From the NCBI RefSeq assembly GCF_012295575.1, contig NZ_CP051180.1, positions 310,001 through 374,000 of the forward strand: a stretch of DNA of 64,000 nucleotides. Direction: 5' to 3'. How positions within the stretch are numbered: the first letter of the stretch is position 1; each line of letters begins with the position of its first letter. Made by a program: the position numbers and the translations under genes. A model generated the notes under the pieces. That model searched no databases and was not told where the DNA came from. It saw only the letters and a list, made by a program, of their open reading frames with translations. Below, piece by piece: positions 8,651 to 16,891 of the stretch. The stretch is from Ferrimonas lipolytica (GTDB lineage Bacteria; Pseudomonadota; Gammaproteobacteria; Enterobacterales; Shewanellaceae).

Positions 8651-9187
8651 TTAGCAATCGCGATAATCGTTGTCTTTCGGTTGGAACGCCACCACACCGC
8701 CACGTCCCACTTCAATGTCACAACAACGGGTTAAGTTTTGCTTCAATTTTTCTCTTCCTCGCTGAATGCGACTCTTAGCTCCAGAGAGCGATAACCCCAA
8801 CTCATCCGCAACTTGCTGTTGGCTGTAGTTGCCTAGTTCGGCGAGTTTTAGCGGTGCCTGATACTTTTCTGGTAATTCGTTGATTAATGGCTCGAGGCAT
8901 TGCGCAAGCTGTTGATGGGATAGCTCGGCTTGGTCGGCTTCTACTGCGACTAAGTCTTCTGATAGTTGCTGTTGCGTTTTTTGCTGACGGAAGTGGTCCA
9001 TCATGGTGTTATGTGCGATACGAAACAGCCATGCGCCAATATTTTCTGTGGATTGCAGCTGTCGTTGTTGCCCGTGGGCTTTAATAAACACCTCTTGCAG
9101 GATGTCATCAGCTAACGTCGGGTCTTGCAGCTGCTTCGCAATGTAACCATGGAGGCGTTTTTTGTGTTCAAGCCAGTGATTTAGCAT
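8651..9187 (-). CDS. ECF-type RNA polymerase sigma factor, SigZ-like
   Basis: A 178-residue sigma-70 family factor with region 2 (LADDILQEVFIKAHGQQRQL and AWLFRIAHNTMMDHFRQ) and region 4 (LPEKYQAPLKLAELGNYSQQ then an HTH ending AKSRIQRGREKLK). After region 4 is a short tail with a Cys-Cys pair and a terminal Cys (RCCDIEVGRGG ... YRDC), a feature of SigZ-type factors that may bind metal or sense redox. No anti-sigma gene lies next to it: the ProX gene is convergent on one side and non-coding sequence with tRNA repeats is on the other. Regulon unknown. Confidence 0.85.
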   Translation of the reverse strand: MLNHWLEHKKRLHGYIAKQLQDPTLADDILQEVFIKAHGQQRQLQSTENIGAWLFRIAHNTMMDHFRQQKTQQQLSEDLVAVEADQAELSHQQLAQCLEPLINELPEKYQAPLKLAELGNYSQQQVADELGLSLSGAKSRIQRGREKLKQNLTRCCDIEVGRGGVVAFQPKDNDYRDC

Positions 9188-9520
9188 AGAAGGACAATGA
9201 TCATCGTTTAGAGGGTTGTTAACTAGTGTAACCCTGTTAGAAGCGGTTGCCGTAGGCTAGAAATCAACAGAGAAGATCCATACCCACAGCTTTGGTGATC
9301 TTATCCGCATCACTGTGAATGGAAGCAATTGCCGAGTTGATTGCATCTAGTCGGTACACAGGCTTGTTTACTGAACAAGCGAGCAGTGTTCGTCTCCTAA
9401 ACTGTGTGGCAAGATTTATGGCATTGATGCCGACCTGATTAGCCGCATGCGTAAGCTAACCTGAGCGTGTATTAAGATCCTGAAACGACAAAACTCAACA
9501 CTAGGCTGTATTTTTTTAAA
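9188..9520. other. Intergenic region between sigZ-like gene and tRNA repeat array
   Basis: No recognisable gene. On the minus strand an uninterrupted open stretch of 64 codons (9264-9455, ending ...KAVGMDLLC) has protein-like composition but no start codon with a ribosome site and no family match I can name; it may be a gene remnant. The right edge (about 9490) contains degenerate spacer sequence related to the tRNA-Phe operon. Confidence 0.4.
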
Positions 9521-10124
9521 CAGCGCCTCGTCCGCGTTCGGGCTAGGGGCACGCGCCGATCTTTTGTAAGCCAATCCGCTGTTTTGATTTGGTGGCTAGA
9601 AATGAAAAAGGCTCAATCCGAAGATTGAGCCTTATCAATATGGTGCCTCGTCCCGGAATCGAGCTAGGGGCACGCGCCGATCTTTTGTAAGCCAATCCGC
9701 TGTTTTGATTTGGTGGCTAGAAATGAAAAAGGCTCAATCCGAAGATTGAGCCTTATCAATATGGTGCCTCGTCCCGGAATCGAGCTAGGGGCATGCGTCG
9801 ATCTTTTGTAAGCCAATCCGCTGTTTTGCTTTGGTGGCTAGAAATGAAAAAGGCTCAATCCGAAGATTGAGCCTTATCAATATGGTGCCTCGTCCCGGAA
9901 TCGAGCTAGGGACACGCGCCGATCTTTTGTAAGCCAATCCGCTGCTTTGCTTTGGTGGCTAGAAATGAAAAAGGCTCAATCCGAAGATTGAGCCTTATCA
10001 ATATGGTGCCTCGTCCCGGAATCGAGCTAGGGGCATGCGTCGATCTTTTGTAAGCCAATCCGCTGTTTTGCTTTGGTGGCTAGAAATGAAAAAGGCTCAA
10101 TCCGAAGATTGAGCCTTATCAATA

Positions 10125-10210
10125 TGGTGCCTCGTCCCGGAATCGAACTAGGGACACGCGCCGATTTTTTGTAAGCCAATCCGCTGCTCTACCAACTGAG
10201 CTAACGAGGC
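10125..10210 (-). pseudogene. Chimeric tRNA-Phe pseudogene with altered anticodon arm
   Basis: 86 nt, with 5' acceptor strand, D-arm, T-arm and CCA of tRNA-Phe. The seven-base anticodon-loop region is replaced by an insert found in the neighbouring 121-bp units, adding 10 nt. The anticodon arm can form only an interrupted stem (GAUU/AAUC with a G.G mismatch) around an ~11-nt loop with no GAA anticodon. A T-stem pair is also lost. It appears to be a recombinant between a full tRNA-Phe copy and a 3'-fragment unit; it should not decode Phe. Confidence 0.8.
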
Positions 10211-10325
10211 GTGGTAAGTCGAAACTCAACACTTTAAAAATGGTGCCTCGTCCCGGAATCGAGCTAGGGGCACGCGCCGATCTTTTGTAAGCCAATCCGC
10301 TGTTTTGCTTTGGTGGCTAGAAATG

Positions 10326-10360
10326 AAAAAGGCTCAATCCGAAGATTGAGCCTTATCAAT
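10326..10360 (-). terminator. Terminator of the tRNA-Phe operon
   Basis: Directly after the CCA of the last intact tRNA-Phe: GGCTCAATC, TTCG tetraloop, GATTGAGCC, then TTTTT. The same hairpin is repeated in each downstream unit (for example about 9605-9633, 9726-9754, 9847-9875, 9968-9996 and 10089-10117). Confidence 0.9.
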
Positions 10361-10361
10361 A

Positions 10362-10437
10362 TGGTGCCTCGTCCCGGAATCGAACCAGGGACACGCGGAT
10401 TTTCAATCCGCTGCTCTACCAACTGAGCTAACGAGGC
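10362..10437 (-). tRNA. tRNA-Phe (GAA), copy 4 of operon
   Basis: 76 nt with encoded CCA. Cloverleaf: acceptor GCCTCGT/ACGAGGC, anticodon stem GCGGA/TCCGC around loop TTGAAAA (anticodon GAA), and T-loop TTCGATT. Last intact copy in transcription order, immediately before the terminator. Confidence 0.97.
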
Positions 10438-10467
10438 GTGGTAAGTCGAAACTTAACACTTTAAAAA

Positions 10468-10543
10468 TGGTGCCTCGTCCCGGAATCGAACCAGGGACAC
10501 GCGGATTTTCAATCCGCTGCTCTACCAACTGAGCTAACGAGGC
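10468..10543 (-). tRNA. tRNA-Phe (GAA), copy 3 of operon
   Basis: Identical 76-nt tRNA-Phe with CCA. Separated from the next copy by a 30-bp spacer (GTGGTAAGTCGAAAC...) that is almost the same between copies. Confidence 0.97.
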
Positions 10544-10573
10544 GTGGTAAGTCGAAACTCAACACTTTAAAAA

Positions 10574-10649
10574 TGGTGCCTCGTCCCGGAATCGAACCAG
10601 GGACACGCGGATTTTCAATCCGCTGCTCTACCAACTGAGCTAACGAGGC
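10574..10649 (-). tRNA. tRNA-Phe (GAA), copy 2 of operon
   Basis: Identical 76-nt tRNA-Phe with CCA and anticodon GAA. The spacer to copy 3 is 30 bp; the spacer to copy 1 is longer (67 bp) and different in sequence. Confidence 0.97.
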
Positions 10650-10716
10650 AAGTTCTTGCTAAACAAATGTCCGGCAACAACTTTGATTTACTGGCTAATG
10701 CCAATCAATCGAAAGA

Positions 10717-10792
10717 TGGTGCCTCGTCCCGGAATCGAACCAGGGACACGCGGATTTTCAATCCGCTGCTCTACCAACTGAGCTAACGAGGC
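10717..10792 (-). tRNA. tRNA-Phe (GAA), copy 1 of operon
   Basis: First tRNA of the operon in transcription order; identical 76-nt cloverleaf with encoded CCA. A strong promoter lies just upstream. Confidence 0.97.
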
Positions 10793-10802
10793 GACGGGGC
10801 GC

Positions 10803-10832
10803 TATTAAACGGATTTTCGGTGTCCGCGTCAA
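10803..10832 (-). promoter_or_regulatory. Promoter of tRNA-Phe operon
   Basis: Minus strand: -35 TTGACG (10832-10827), ~18-bp spacer, -10 TTAATA (10808-10803), then the G/C-rich discriminator GCGCCCCGTC leading straight into the first tRNA. This is the classic layout of a growth-rate and stringently controlled stable-RNA promoter. Confidence 0.75.
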
Positions 10833-10980
10833 CTCAATTATGCGCGTCTGCTGGAAAGATACGCAATTTGTGTTTGAGCGAACACAGTTTAATCTGTCTG
10901 GGTTGAAATTTGTGCAAAAAATTGCAGTGTTGCATCAAAAAGGGCGAAATAAATCGATTGCGATTTGGGCGTGAAGACCG

Positions 10981-11018
10981 AAAAAAATAAAGACTCAGGG
11001 ATTATCCTAAGTCTTTTT
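10981..11018 (-). terminator. Terminator downstream of TorF-like porin gene
   Basis: On the minus strand an AAAGACTTAGG ... CCTGAGTCTTT stem followed by ATTTTTTT, about 40 bp after the porin stop codon. Confidence 0.75.
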
Positions 11019-11055
11019 ACTGATGATTGGTTGTGGTTAATGCAATTTTCTTAGT

Positions 11056-11724
11056 TTAAAGGCTAAAGCCATAGCCCCAACTCACCAATACAATAGGGTC
11101 ATCGTCGTCAATATCAGTGTCGCTGACCATAAAGGTAAAGTCACCCATGTCGGTTACCTTGGTGAGTGACGCGTTGTAGTTAACGTAATCTTCGACCCCA
11201 TCAATATCGAAGCTTTGATTGCCAACCGCAACGGCAAAACTCAACGTTGGACTGATGTCGTAACTGATGTTGCCTTCAATGTAGAACGCATCTTCATAGG
11301 TTTCATCATCTTGCGCGTTGGTGCCGTAAGAGGTGCTGATGCCAAACCAGTTCCAACCAAGGTTTAGATACACTTCACCGAAGTCGCCATCGTAATCGGC
11401 ATTAGGGTAGGCGTAATAGATGTAACCTGCATCAAAGCTGATGGATTCGATTTCACCGGCGTAACCACCGTAGAAGTCGATTTCATAAGTTGGTTTGTCA
11501 TCGCCAAAATCAACATTGGATGCCCAAGTACCTGCGTAAACACCACTATCGTGGCTGTAATCTATGCCACCAGAGAAAGCGGCTTCACCGCCGGTTTGGC
11601 TTAAGCCTCGCCACAAGTAGTCACTGGTGGCGCCAATATTGCCGTCAAAGCTGTTCGCCAGAGCTGAGCCACTCATTAGGCCCAGAGCCATCGCAGTGCA
11701 AACAGTGAGTGTTTTGATTTTCAT
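11056..11724 (-). CDS. TorF family putative porin
   Basis: A 222-residue outer-membrane protein. A Sec signal peptide (MKIKTLTVCTAMALGLMSGSALA, shown split as MKIKTLTVCTAM + ALGLMSGSALA) precedes mature NSFDGNIGATSDYLWRGLSQ, the hallmark start of the TorF/Gcw_chp family. The remainder consists of alternating amphipathic strands rich in Tyr, Asp and Gly, as expected of a beta-barrel. Role in substrate passage is unproven for the family. It is followed by its own terminator and sits downstream of the ethanolamine permease gene on the same strand. The ~120-bp gap suggests a separate transcript, though a link to ethanolamine uptake cannot be excluded. Confidence 0.85.
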   Translation of the reverse strand: MKIKTLTVCTAMALGLMSGSALANSFDGNIGATSDYLWRGLSQTGGEAAFSGGIDYSHDSGVYAGTWASNVDFGDDKPTYEIDFYGGYAGEIESISFDAGYIYYAYPNADYDGDFGEVYLNLGWNWFGISTSYGTNAQDDETYEDAFYIEGNISYDISPTLSFAVAVGNQSFDIDGVEDYVNYNASLTKVTDMGDFTFMVSDTDIDDDDPIVLVSWGYGFSL

Positions 11725-11847
11725 CGTAATTTCCCTTTAAACAAAGCCAGGGTGTCCTTAGTCGGTCGCTGGCTTGATGATGACTGACCATATGCTCAAT
11801 CATGAAGCGGCTGACACCGTGCCAGCCATGCAGTTACCAGCGTTACC

Positions 11848-13272
11848 TCAGTCCAGTTCAGCTTCACCTTGCTCGATCAAGGCAAATTCCTCTTCGGCGG
11901 TGCGTTTGGAGACCTCTTTATGTTTGAACATGAAGAAGTAGCCCATACCAATTGCATACATAACGACCATGGCAATCGCCGCTCTTTGGTCGTAAACGAA
12001 ACAAGAGGTCAATGCGATGAGTGACAAAACGATGGTGATCCAAGCGGTAATGTCGCCACCGGGGGCTAGATATGGTCGCTTAATATCAGGGCGAGTTTTA
12101 CGTAAACGGATGGCGCTGTACGCCTGCATTGCGTAGGAGATGGTAGCGCCAAATACCGCCATCATAATCATCATGTCACCTTCGCCAGTCAGGGACGCGA
12201 AGAAACCGAAGATGCCGGGAACGATCAGCGCCCAGATTGGGATCTTGCGACTTGAGGTGCGTGACATGAATTCTGGCAAATAACCAGCGCGAGATAGGGC
12301 AAATACCAAGCGGCTATAGCCATAGATGATGGAGAAGAACGAAGCGATAAGTCCGGTTAAGCCAACTACGTTAACGAAGTTCGCCATCATCGAATCTTCA
12401 CCCTGAACCGCGCGTAATGCATCAACCAGTGGTGCAGCATAGGAACCGGCGGCTTTTGCCCCGGTTGCTCCAGGAACTAATAGCATCACTAATGCCGCTG
12501 AACACAGTAGGAAGATCATTGCCCCAATAATCCCGCGAGGTACGTCTTTGGCTGGGTCTTTGGCTTCTTCTGCAGCCATAGGCACGCCTTCCACTGCTAA
12601 GAACAGCCAAATAGCGAATGGCAGAGCAACCCATACCCCTTTCCAACCTTCAGGTAAGAAGGTTGAAGAGCCAGCAACTTCTGGATTGGCAGCAATATCA
12701 AACAGGTTTGCAGCGTCAAAATGCGGTACTAAACCAATGGCGGTGACAATAATAGCCAGTACAGCGAAGGCGGTAATAACCAACATCAGCTTCAATGCTT
12801 CGCCAGCACCAACAAGGTGAACACCAATAAAGACTAGATAGAACGTGGCATAAACCGTTGGTCCATTCCAGCCAATCAATGCATCAACATAGGCACCGAT
12901 AAAGATAACGATGGCCGCAGGTGCCAACGCGTATTCAATCAATACCGCTAAACCCGTGGCGAAGCCAGCCGTTGGGCCAATGGCATAGCGCGCAAAGCTA
13001 TAACCCGCGCCAGCGGTTGGGATGGCCGCGGATAGCTCCGCTAAGGTCAGCACCAATGTAAGGTACATGACCCCCATTGCAATGGCGGCAACTAACATCC
13101 CGCCCCAACCGGCTTCGGCAATACCGAAGTTCCAACCGGCGTAATCGCCGGAGATAACGTACGAAACCCCTAATGTTGCTAGCAGGAACCAGCCAGCAAC
13201 CCCTTTTTTGAGTTGTCGTTGTGGCTTTTCGCTTTTGGAAGCTAAGCCCGACGAACCTACTTGGTCGACCAT
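11848..13272 (-). CDS. eat: Ethanolamine permease (APC superfamily, Eat-type)
   Basis: A 474-residue polytopic membrane protein with about 12 predicted helices. The N-terminal signature (GVSYVISGDYAGWNFGIAEA) and AAIPTAGAGYSFARYA are typical of Eat-type ethanolamine permeases of the amino acid-polyamine-organocation superfamily. Start is ATG 13272 preceded by GTGAGGTG; the open frame extends to an upstream GTG that lies in the SD itself. It imports ethanolamine across the inner membrane and stands in for EutH, which is absent. It is the last gene of the eut cluster, ~100 bp after the pduT-like gene, so it may have its own promoter. Confidence 0.9.
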   Translation of the reverse strand: MVDQVGSSGLASKSEKPQRQLKKGVAGWFLLATLGVSYVISGDYAGWNFGIAEAGWGGMLVAAIAMGVMYLTLVLTLAELSAAIPTAGAGYSFARYAIGPTAGFATGLAVLIEYALAPAAIVIFIGAYVDALIGWNGPTVYATFYLVFIGVHLVGAGEALKLMLVITAFAVLAIIVTAIGLVPHFDAANLFDIAANPEVAGSSTFLPEGWKGVWVALPFAIWLFLAVEGVPMAAEEAKDPAKDVPRGIIGAMIFLLCSAALVMLLVPGATGAKAAGSYAAPLVDALRAVQGEDSMMANFVNVVGLTGLIASFFSIIYGYSRLVFALSRAGYLPEFMSRTSSRKIPIWALIVPGIFGFFASLTGEGDMMIMMAVFGATISYAMQAYSAIRLRKTRPDIKRPYLAPGGDITAWITIVLSLIALTSCFVYDQRAAIAMVVMYAIGMGYFFMFKHKEVSKRTAEEEFALIEQGEAELD

Positions 13273-13373
13273 ATAACACCTCACTACGTGATGTTTCTGA
13301 TAAATAATCAGTGTCAGCGTTCAGCCAATTGATTACCTCGTTATTAATTAAATTAACCAGTGAAGTACTGGCG

Positions 13374-13922
13374 CTAAACTTTGCCTTCCAAAACCTCCGG
13401 TCGGGGTTGTGGAATAACAACCTTGTCAACCAGTAGTCCTTTATGCCGGATCTGGTTGATTGCGGCTTCGACCGCAGCGGTAACCGCTGCGACATCGCCG
13501 GTTAATGTGACGTAGCCTTTACCGCCGATGGCCATCGCAATATGCACCTCTAGCAGTTCGACGTTAGCGGCCTTCACCGCGGCGTCAGCGGCTTCTACGA
13601 TACTGGCGATTGAGAACGTTTCGATGATCCCCAATGCACCGGTTTGGGAAACCACACGAGTACCTGAGATTGCGGGAAACACATCGGGGTGAACATTGGG
13701 GATCAGCAGGTCATCGATTACTTCACCGCCACCAGCGGCTAGGCCGGTATCCATGGCGGCATTGACGGCGGCGACATCGCCGGCCACCAGCACCATATAT
13801 TTACCGGGACAGATGGTGCGGTTAAAAAGCAGCTCCACTTCCGCTGCCTTTAGCATTGCATCGGCGACGAAGTACCCACGGGCAATGGAGTTCAATTCAA
13901 TACAGCCAATTGCGTTTAACAT
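13374..13922 (-). CDS. pduT: PduT-like tandem-BMC shell protein with Fe-S cysteine
   Basis: 182 residues containing two BMC domains (~1-90 and ~93-180; the second begins ALGIIETFSIASIVEAADAA). The first carries Cys38 in TICPGK, exactly where PduT binds a [4Fe-4S] cluster at the pore of its pseudohexameric trimer. PduT is thought to conduct electrons across the microcompartment shell, and its known partner PduS is encoded directly upstream (2-bp gap). Such a protein is not part of the standard enteric eut operon. Assignment is by sequence; the symbol is borrowed from the propanediol system and the substrate context here is ethanolamine. Confidence 0.9.
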   Translation of the reverse strand: MLNAIGCIELNSIARGYFVADAMLKAAEVELLFNRTICPGKYMVLVAGDVAAVNAAMDTGLAAGGGEVIDDLLIPNVHPDVFPAISGTRVVSQTGALGIIETFSIASIVEAADAAVKAANVELLEVHIAMAIGGKGYVTLTGDVAAVTAAVEAAINQIRHKGLLVDKVVIPQPRPEVLEGKV

Positions 13923-13924
13923 CG

Positions 13925-15298
13925 TTATCCATCCATCTGTTGGGTGATTTCAATCGTGTCGCCAACGGCCGTGACGGTGCCGTTGATGCTGGCGTGAATC
14001 GCTACACTGAGCGTTTCTGGGGTGGGTTGTCCTATCATTTGTCCTGCCTCAACCACATCACCCACTGCGACGATGGCTTGAGCTGGTGCGCCGATATGCT
14101 GTGATAGTGGGATTCGAACCTGTTGAGGGCGCGGCTTGCTGCTATCATTGCTGGCGGCTTCTATGAGTTGGCTCAGCGGCTGGAAACTGGCTTTTACTTT
14201 GGCGTAGCCAGTGAGCTCTAAGCGCTGGGTTAAGCGCTTGGTGGGCACGCCGCGGTAGGAGCGTAGTGGGTGCACAGTGGTGGCTTGAGCTTGCAATTGG
14301 GCCGGCGTTTGCCAAAGGTCGTTGTCTCGCAACGCTTGTTTGGTCAAGGTGCAGACACGGCTGGGATCGAGCCCTTCGGGGCATGACCACATCGAACAAA
14401 GGTTGCAGGCACTACACGCTTGGGCTGCAAGTGCATAACCGACGTTATCGGTAAGGGAGACCTGCAACGAGCGCATTGCTAAATGCGGTTGGATTGGGTA
14501 ACCGAGTAGATGGCGAGGGCACATAGAGGTACATAGGCTGCATTGATCGCAGGCGGATTTACCTATGCGGCGAACCTCTGCCTCTGGGCGCATTTTGTAG
14601 CGAGCGACTCTGCCGTTCGTTGGCAGAACTAATAAACCGCTATCGATTTTGGTGATGGGACGGTCCAGATCTTGGCTGATACTCCCCATTAAAGGCCCGC
14701 CAACCAAAATCACATAGTCATCGCAGGTTGGACCTCCAGCAAGGTGTAGCGCCTCGCCAAAGCTCATCCCGACCGGTAACCAGCTGGTATAGGGGGTGTT
14801 GACTTCACCATGAACCGTCACCATCGATTGGGTTACTGATTGCCCTTGGGCGGCACGAAACAGATTGATAAAAGATTCCACGTTGTTGACCAAGCAACCG
14901 ACCTCTTTTGGCAACCCTCCTGCGGGGGGTAATCGTCCTGTTGCTTCGTAGATCAGCTCCACTTCATCGCCGGCAGGATAAACATCTTCCATCAACAGCA
15001 ACTCAATTTGCGCTGGTCGGCACGATTCTAATATCTCGATGGTATCGGCGTTTTTGCGCTTGATGCCTACTGCTGCTTTGCCGGCGCCAACCTGCTCCAT
15101 CGCCAATAACATGCCACCAAAAAGTTCGGTGGCGTGGCGTTGCATCAATGCTTGATCCTTGTACAACAGTGGTTCGCACTCGGCTCCGTTAGCGAGTACC
15201 CATTCGACTTGGCAATCAAGCTTAAGGTAGGTTGGAAAACCCGCCCCACCAGCGCCAATTACCCCAGCTTGCTGAACTTGTTGCAGCAGCGCATCCAT
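13925..15298 (-). CDS. pduS: PduS-like cobalamin reductase / RnfC-like NADH dehydrogenase
   Basis: Start ATG 15298 behind AGGGAG (an in-frame TTG two codons upstream is not favoured). The 457-residue protein has an N-terminal nucleotide-binding region with GVIGAGGAGFPTYLK and an acidic FMN-site segment NGAECEPLLYKD. A central SLBB-like region follows, then two [4Fe-4S] motifs (CDQCSLCTSMCP about residue 250 and CSACNLCSMWSCP about 296), and a C-terminal barrel-sandwich domain. This order matches PduS, a flavoprotein that reduces cob(III)alamin and docks on PduT. Here it probably delivers electrons for cobalamin reduction ahead of EutT adenosylation, or moves NADH electrons across the shell. 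It sits between eutL and the pduT-like gene. Confidence 0.9.
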   Translation of the reverse strand: MDALLQQVQQAGVIGAGGAGFPTYLKLDCQVEWVLANGAECEPLLYKDQALMQRHATELFGGMLLAMEQVGAGKAAVGIKRKNADTIEILESCRPAQIELLLMEDVYPAGDEVELIYEATGRLPPAGGLPKEVGCLVNNVESFINLFRAAQGQSVTQSMVTVHGEVNTPYTSWLPVGMSFGEALHLAGGPTCDDYVILVGGPLMGSISQDLDRPITKIDSGLLVLPTNGRVARYKMRPEAEVRRIGKSACDQCSLCTSMCPRHLLGYPIQPHLAMRSLQVSLTDNVGYALAAQACSACNLCSMWSCPEGLDPSRVCTLTKQALRDNDLWQTPAQLQAQATTVHPLRSYRGVPTKRLTQRLELTGYAKVKASFQPLSQLIEAASNDSSKPRPQQVRIPLSQHIGAPAQAIVAVGDVVEAGQMIGQPTPETLSVAIHASINGTVTAVGDTIEITQQMDG

Positions 15299-15309
15299 GT
15301 GCAACTCCC

Positions 15310-15966
15310 TTAATGGCTGATTGGGTTGCTGGCAATGTCAATTACCGCTGCCTCAAACGCGTCACAGGCTGCCTTGCACGCGGCTTGAGAACCTGCAAGA
15401 TGGCCACCGGCAAAGTTCGTTTCTGAAGGCGGTGCGAATAAATTTTTCAGTTCAACGTCAGCGGCTTTAAGTGCTGCATCAAGGCCATACATCGCCTCTA
15501 AAGGTGGCGCGATTAAATAGGCGAGGGCGGTGCCCTGTTCAACGTCTGCTTCGGCGGAGAGGTAACTGCCAGTAGAGGAAACCAGATGGGCAAAGTAGGC
15601 CAACTCGCCACTGCTGTCGCCAACCTGAAAGGCGGCTTCATCAGCAATAAAGCCTTTGATGCGCTCTAACCCTGCAATGATGTCGGCAGGGCAAGAGGCG
15701 GCAATGATGCCAATGATTTCGCCCGAAGTAGGGCCTGAAGCATGAGCTGCGCCAGCGTAGAATGACTTGGCGTACACCACCTCGACATCGGCGGCTTTGG
15801 TGGCTTCATCGAGTGCACAGTAGGTGACATCATCGCAATCTGCGGTGACTAAACCGATACTGTTGTGGTGATCTTTTAGTCCTAATTGTGCTTTGTAGGC
15901 TGGATCGACAGATGCGATAACACGAGTTGCTAATACAGCCGGTTGAATTCTATCTTTAATCGCCAT
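15310..15966 (-). CDS. eutL: Ethanolamine microcompartment shell protein EutL
   Basis: 218 residues from MAIKDRIQPAVLATRVI, matching EutL length (219 in E. coli). The frame is open further upstream into eutC but ATG 15966 with an AGGAGC-type SD is the family start. EutL has two circularly permuted BMC domains (~1-110 and ~115-218) and forms a trimer with a gated central pore thought to pass large cofactors. Typical segments are SGEIIGIIAASCPADIIAGL and a Cys-containing C-terminus. It is 13 bp after eutC in the same operon. Confidence 0.95.
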   Translation of the reverse strand: MAIKDRIQPAVLATRVIASVDPAYKAQLGLKDHHNSIGLVTADCDDVTYCALDEATKAADVEVVYAKSFYAGAAHASGPTSGEIIGIIAASCPADIIAGLERIKGFIADEAAFQVGDSSGELAYFAHLVSSTGSYLSAEADVEQGTALAYLIAPPLEAMYGLDAALKAADVELKNLFAPPSETNFAGGHLAGSQAACKAACDAFEAAVIDIASNPISH

Positions 15967-15979
15967 TATCGAGCTCCTG

Positions 15980-16882
15980 TTATCGTTTAAGGTTGATGCC
16001 ACTGGCTTTGTTGGCCAGCATCGATTTGGCCAGATCAACAATCACCGCCGCGGCTTCAACCGGTGGGGTTCCGCCAGCGTGGATATTGGAGATAACCGTT
16101 CGGTCTGATTCGACCGTGTCGGCCGTTGGTCGGTACACCGCGTAGCAACTTAAAGATTCGGATTGCCCCAGCCCGGGGCGCTCACCAATCAATAACAGAT
16201 TCACTTCGGCATCCAGCAACATCCCGATTTGGTCCTGCGCCTTAACGCGGCCGTAGCGGAGGAAGAACGGGGTACCGACATTTAGCCCTGCGTTCTCCAG
16301 TCCTTTCAGCAGGGCCGGTAAGATTTCGCCGTGATTAACGGTGACGGCATCGAGGCTCAGCCCGTCGGACAGCACTACCTGAACCTGCGGTGAGGCTTGG
16401 CATTTCTCCTTAATTGTGGCCTTGGCTTCGTCGTTGAGTAATCGCCCTAAATCAGGCCTAGTCAGGTATTCATCTTTGTCGTGGGCACAGCTCTGTACCT
16501 CCATCAAACCGCGCTCGACTAACCATTGCGGATCGACATTTTTCAACACGGTATCTTTGGACCGAGAGTGGTCGGCCAAAAAGCGCAGCATCGCGGTGGT
16601 GCGCAGTCTTGGGCCGGCTCTGCCTTTGCCAACCCGCGCATCGGTCTGAGCGATGAGATCTTTGATCACAGCTTCATCGTCGACGTCATTGGTACCAATC
16701 CAGGTTTTGTGCTCGTCGTTGCCAAGATCGGGTAAGCAGCCAGTGTCACCGCCTGGGTTCGCTGCAATTGGGGACTGTGTGCTGGTCGTGGCAATCTGCT
16801 TAATCGCCGCCGGTTCAATCTGGTCTTCGCCAAGTTGGGCTAACACGGTCGCTACTATCTGTTGAATCCTTTGCTCGTTCAT
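15980..16882 (-). CDS. eutC: Ethanolamine ammonia-lyase small subunit EutC
   Basis: 300 residues, close to the E. coli length (295). The N-terminus [20 protein letters not shown] is an amphipathic helix of the type that targets enzymes to the microcompartment lumen, followed by a ~50-residue linker. The conserved core includes [40 protein letters not shown] and [20 protein letters not shown], which contact adenosylcobalamin. With EutB it converts ethanolamine to acetaldehyde and ammonia. SD AAGGACACG; 9 bp after eutB. Confidence 0.97.
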   Translation of the reverse strand: MNEQRIQQIVATVLAQLGEDQIEPAAIKQIATTSTQSPIAANPGGDTGCLPDLGNDEHKTWIGTNDVDDEAVIKDLIAQTDARVGKGRAGPRLRTTAMLRFLADHSRSKDTVLKNVDPQWLVERGLMEVQSCAHDKDEYLTRPDLGRLLNDEAKATIKEKCQASPQVQVVLSDGLSLDAVTVNHGEILPALLKGLENAGLNVGTPFFLRYGRVKAQDQIGMLLDAEVNLLLIGERPGLGQSESLSCYAVYRPTADTVESDRTVISNIHAGGTPPVEAAAVIVDLAKSMLANKASGINLKR

Positions 16883-16891
16883 GTCGTGTCC

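Larger units (their letters stand above)
9521..10361 (-). repeat. Tandem array of 121-bp units made of tRNA-Phe 3' part plus terminator
   Basis: Units start at 9521 (degenerate), 9641, 9762, 9883, 10004 and 10241, with exact 121-bp spacing over 9641-10124. A chimeric tRNA (10125-10210 plus 30-bp spacer) is inserted before the last. Read on the minus strand, each unit holds the tRNA-Phe sequence from about position 25 to the CCA end, with the anticodon loop replaced by unrelated sequence. A GGCTCAATC-TTCG-GATTGAGCC hairpin with T-run follows, copying the terminator of the real operon. T54 of the T-loop is C in the units, so they are not functional tRNAs. The arrangement recalls the tyrT-associated repeats of E. 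coli, which contain the tRNA-Tyr 3' end and give rtT RNA. It presumably arose by repeated duplication of the operon's terminal segment. Confidence 0.9.

Noticed and set aside
9264-9455. 64-codon open stretch on the minus strand ending ...KAVGMDLLC
   Set aside because: Protein-like composition, but no start codon with a ribosome site and no recognised family; at most a gene remnant.
9521-10800. Regular repeats that could be mistaken for a CRISPR array
   Set aside because: The repeated unit is 121 bp, contains tRNA-Phe sequence and a terminator, and there are no variable 30-bp spacers or cas genes.
13273-13284. GTG start four codons upstream for the ethanolamine permease
   Set aside because: The GTG is part of the GTGAGGTG ribosome site; the ATG at 13272 has the right spacing.
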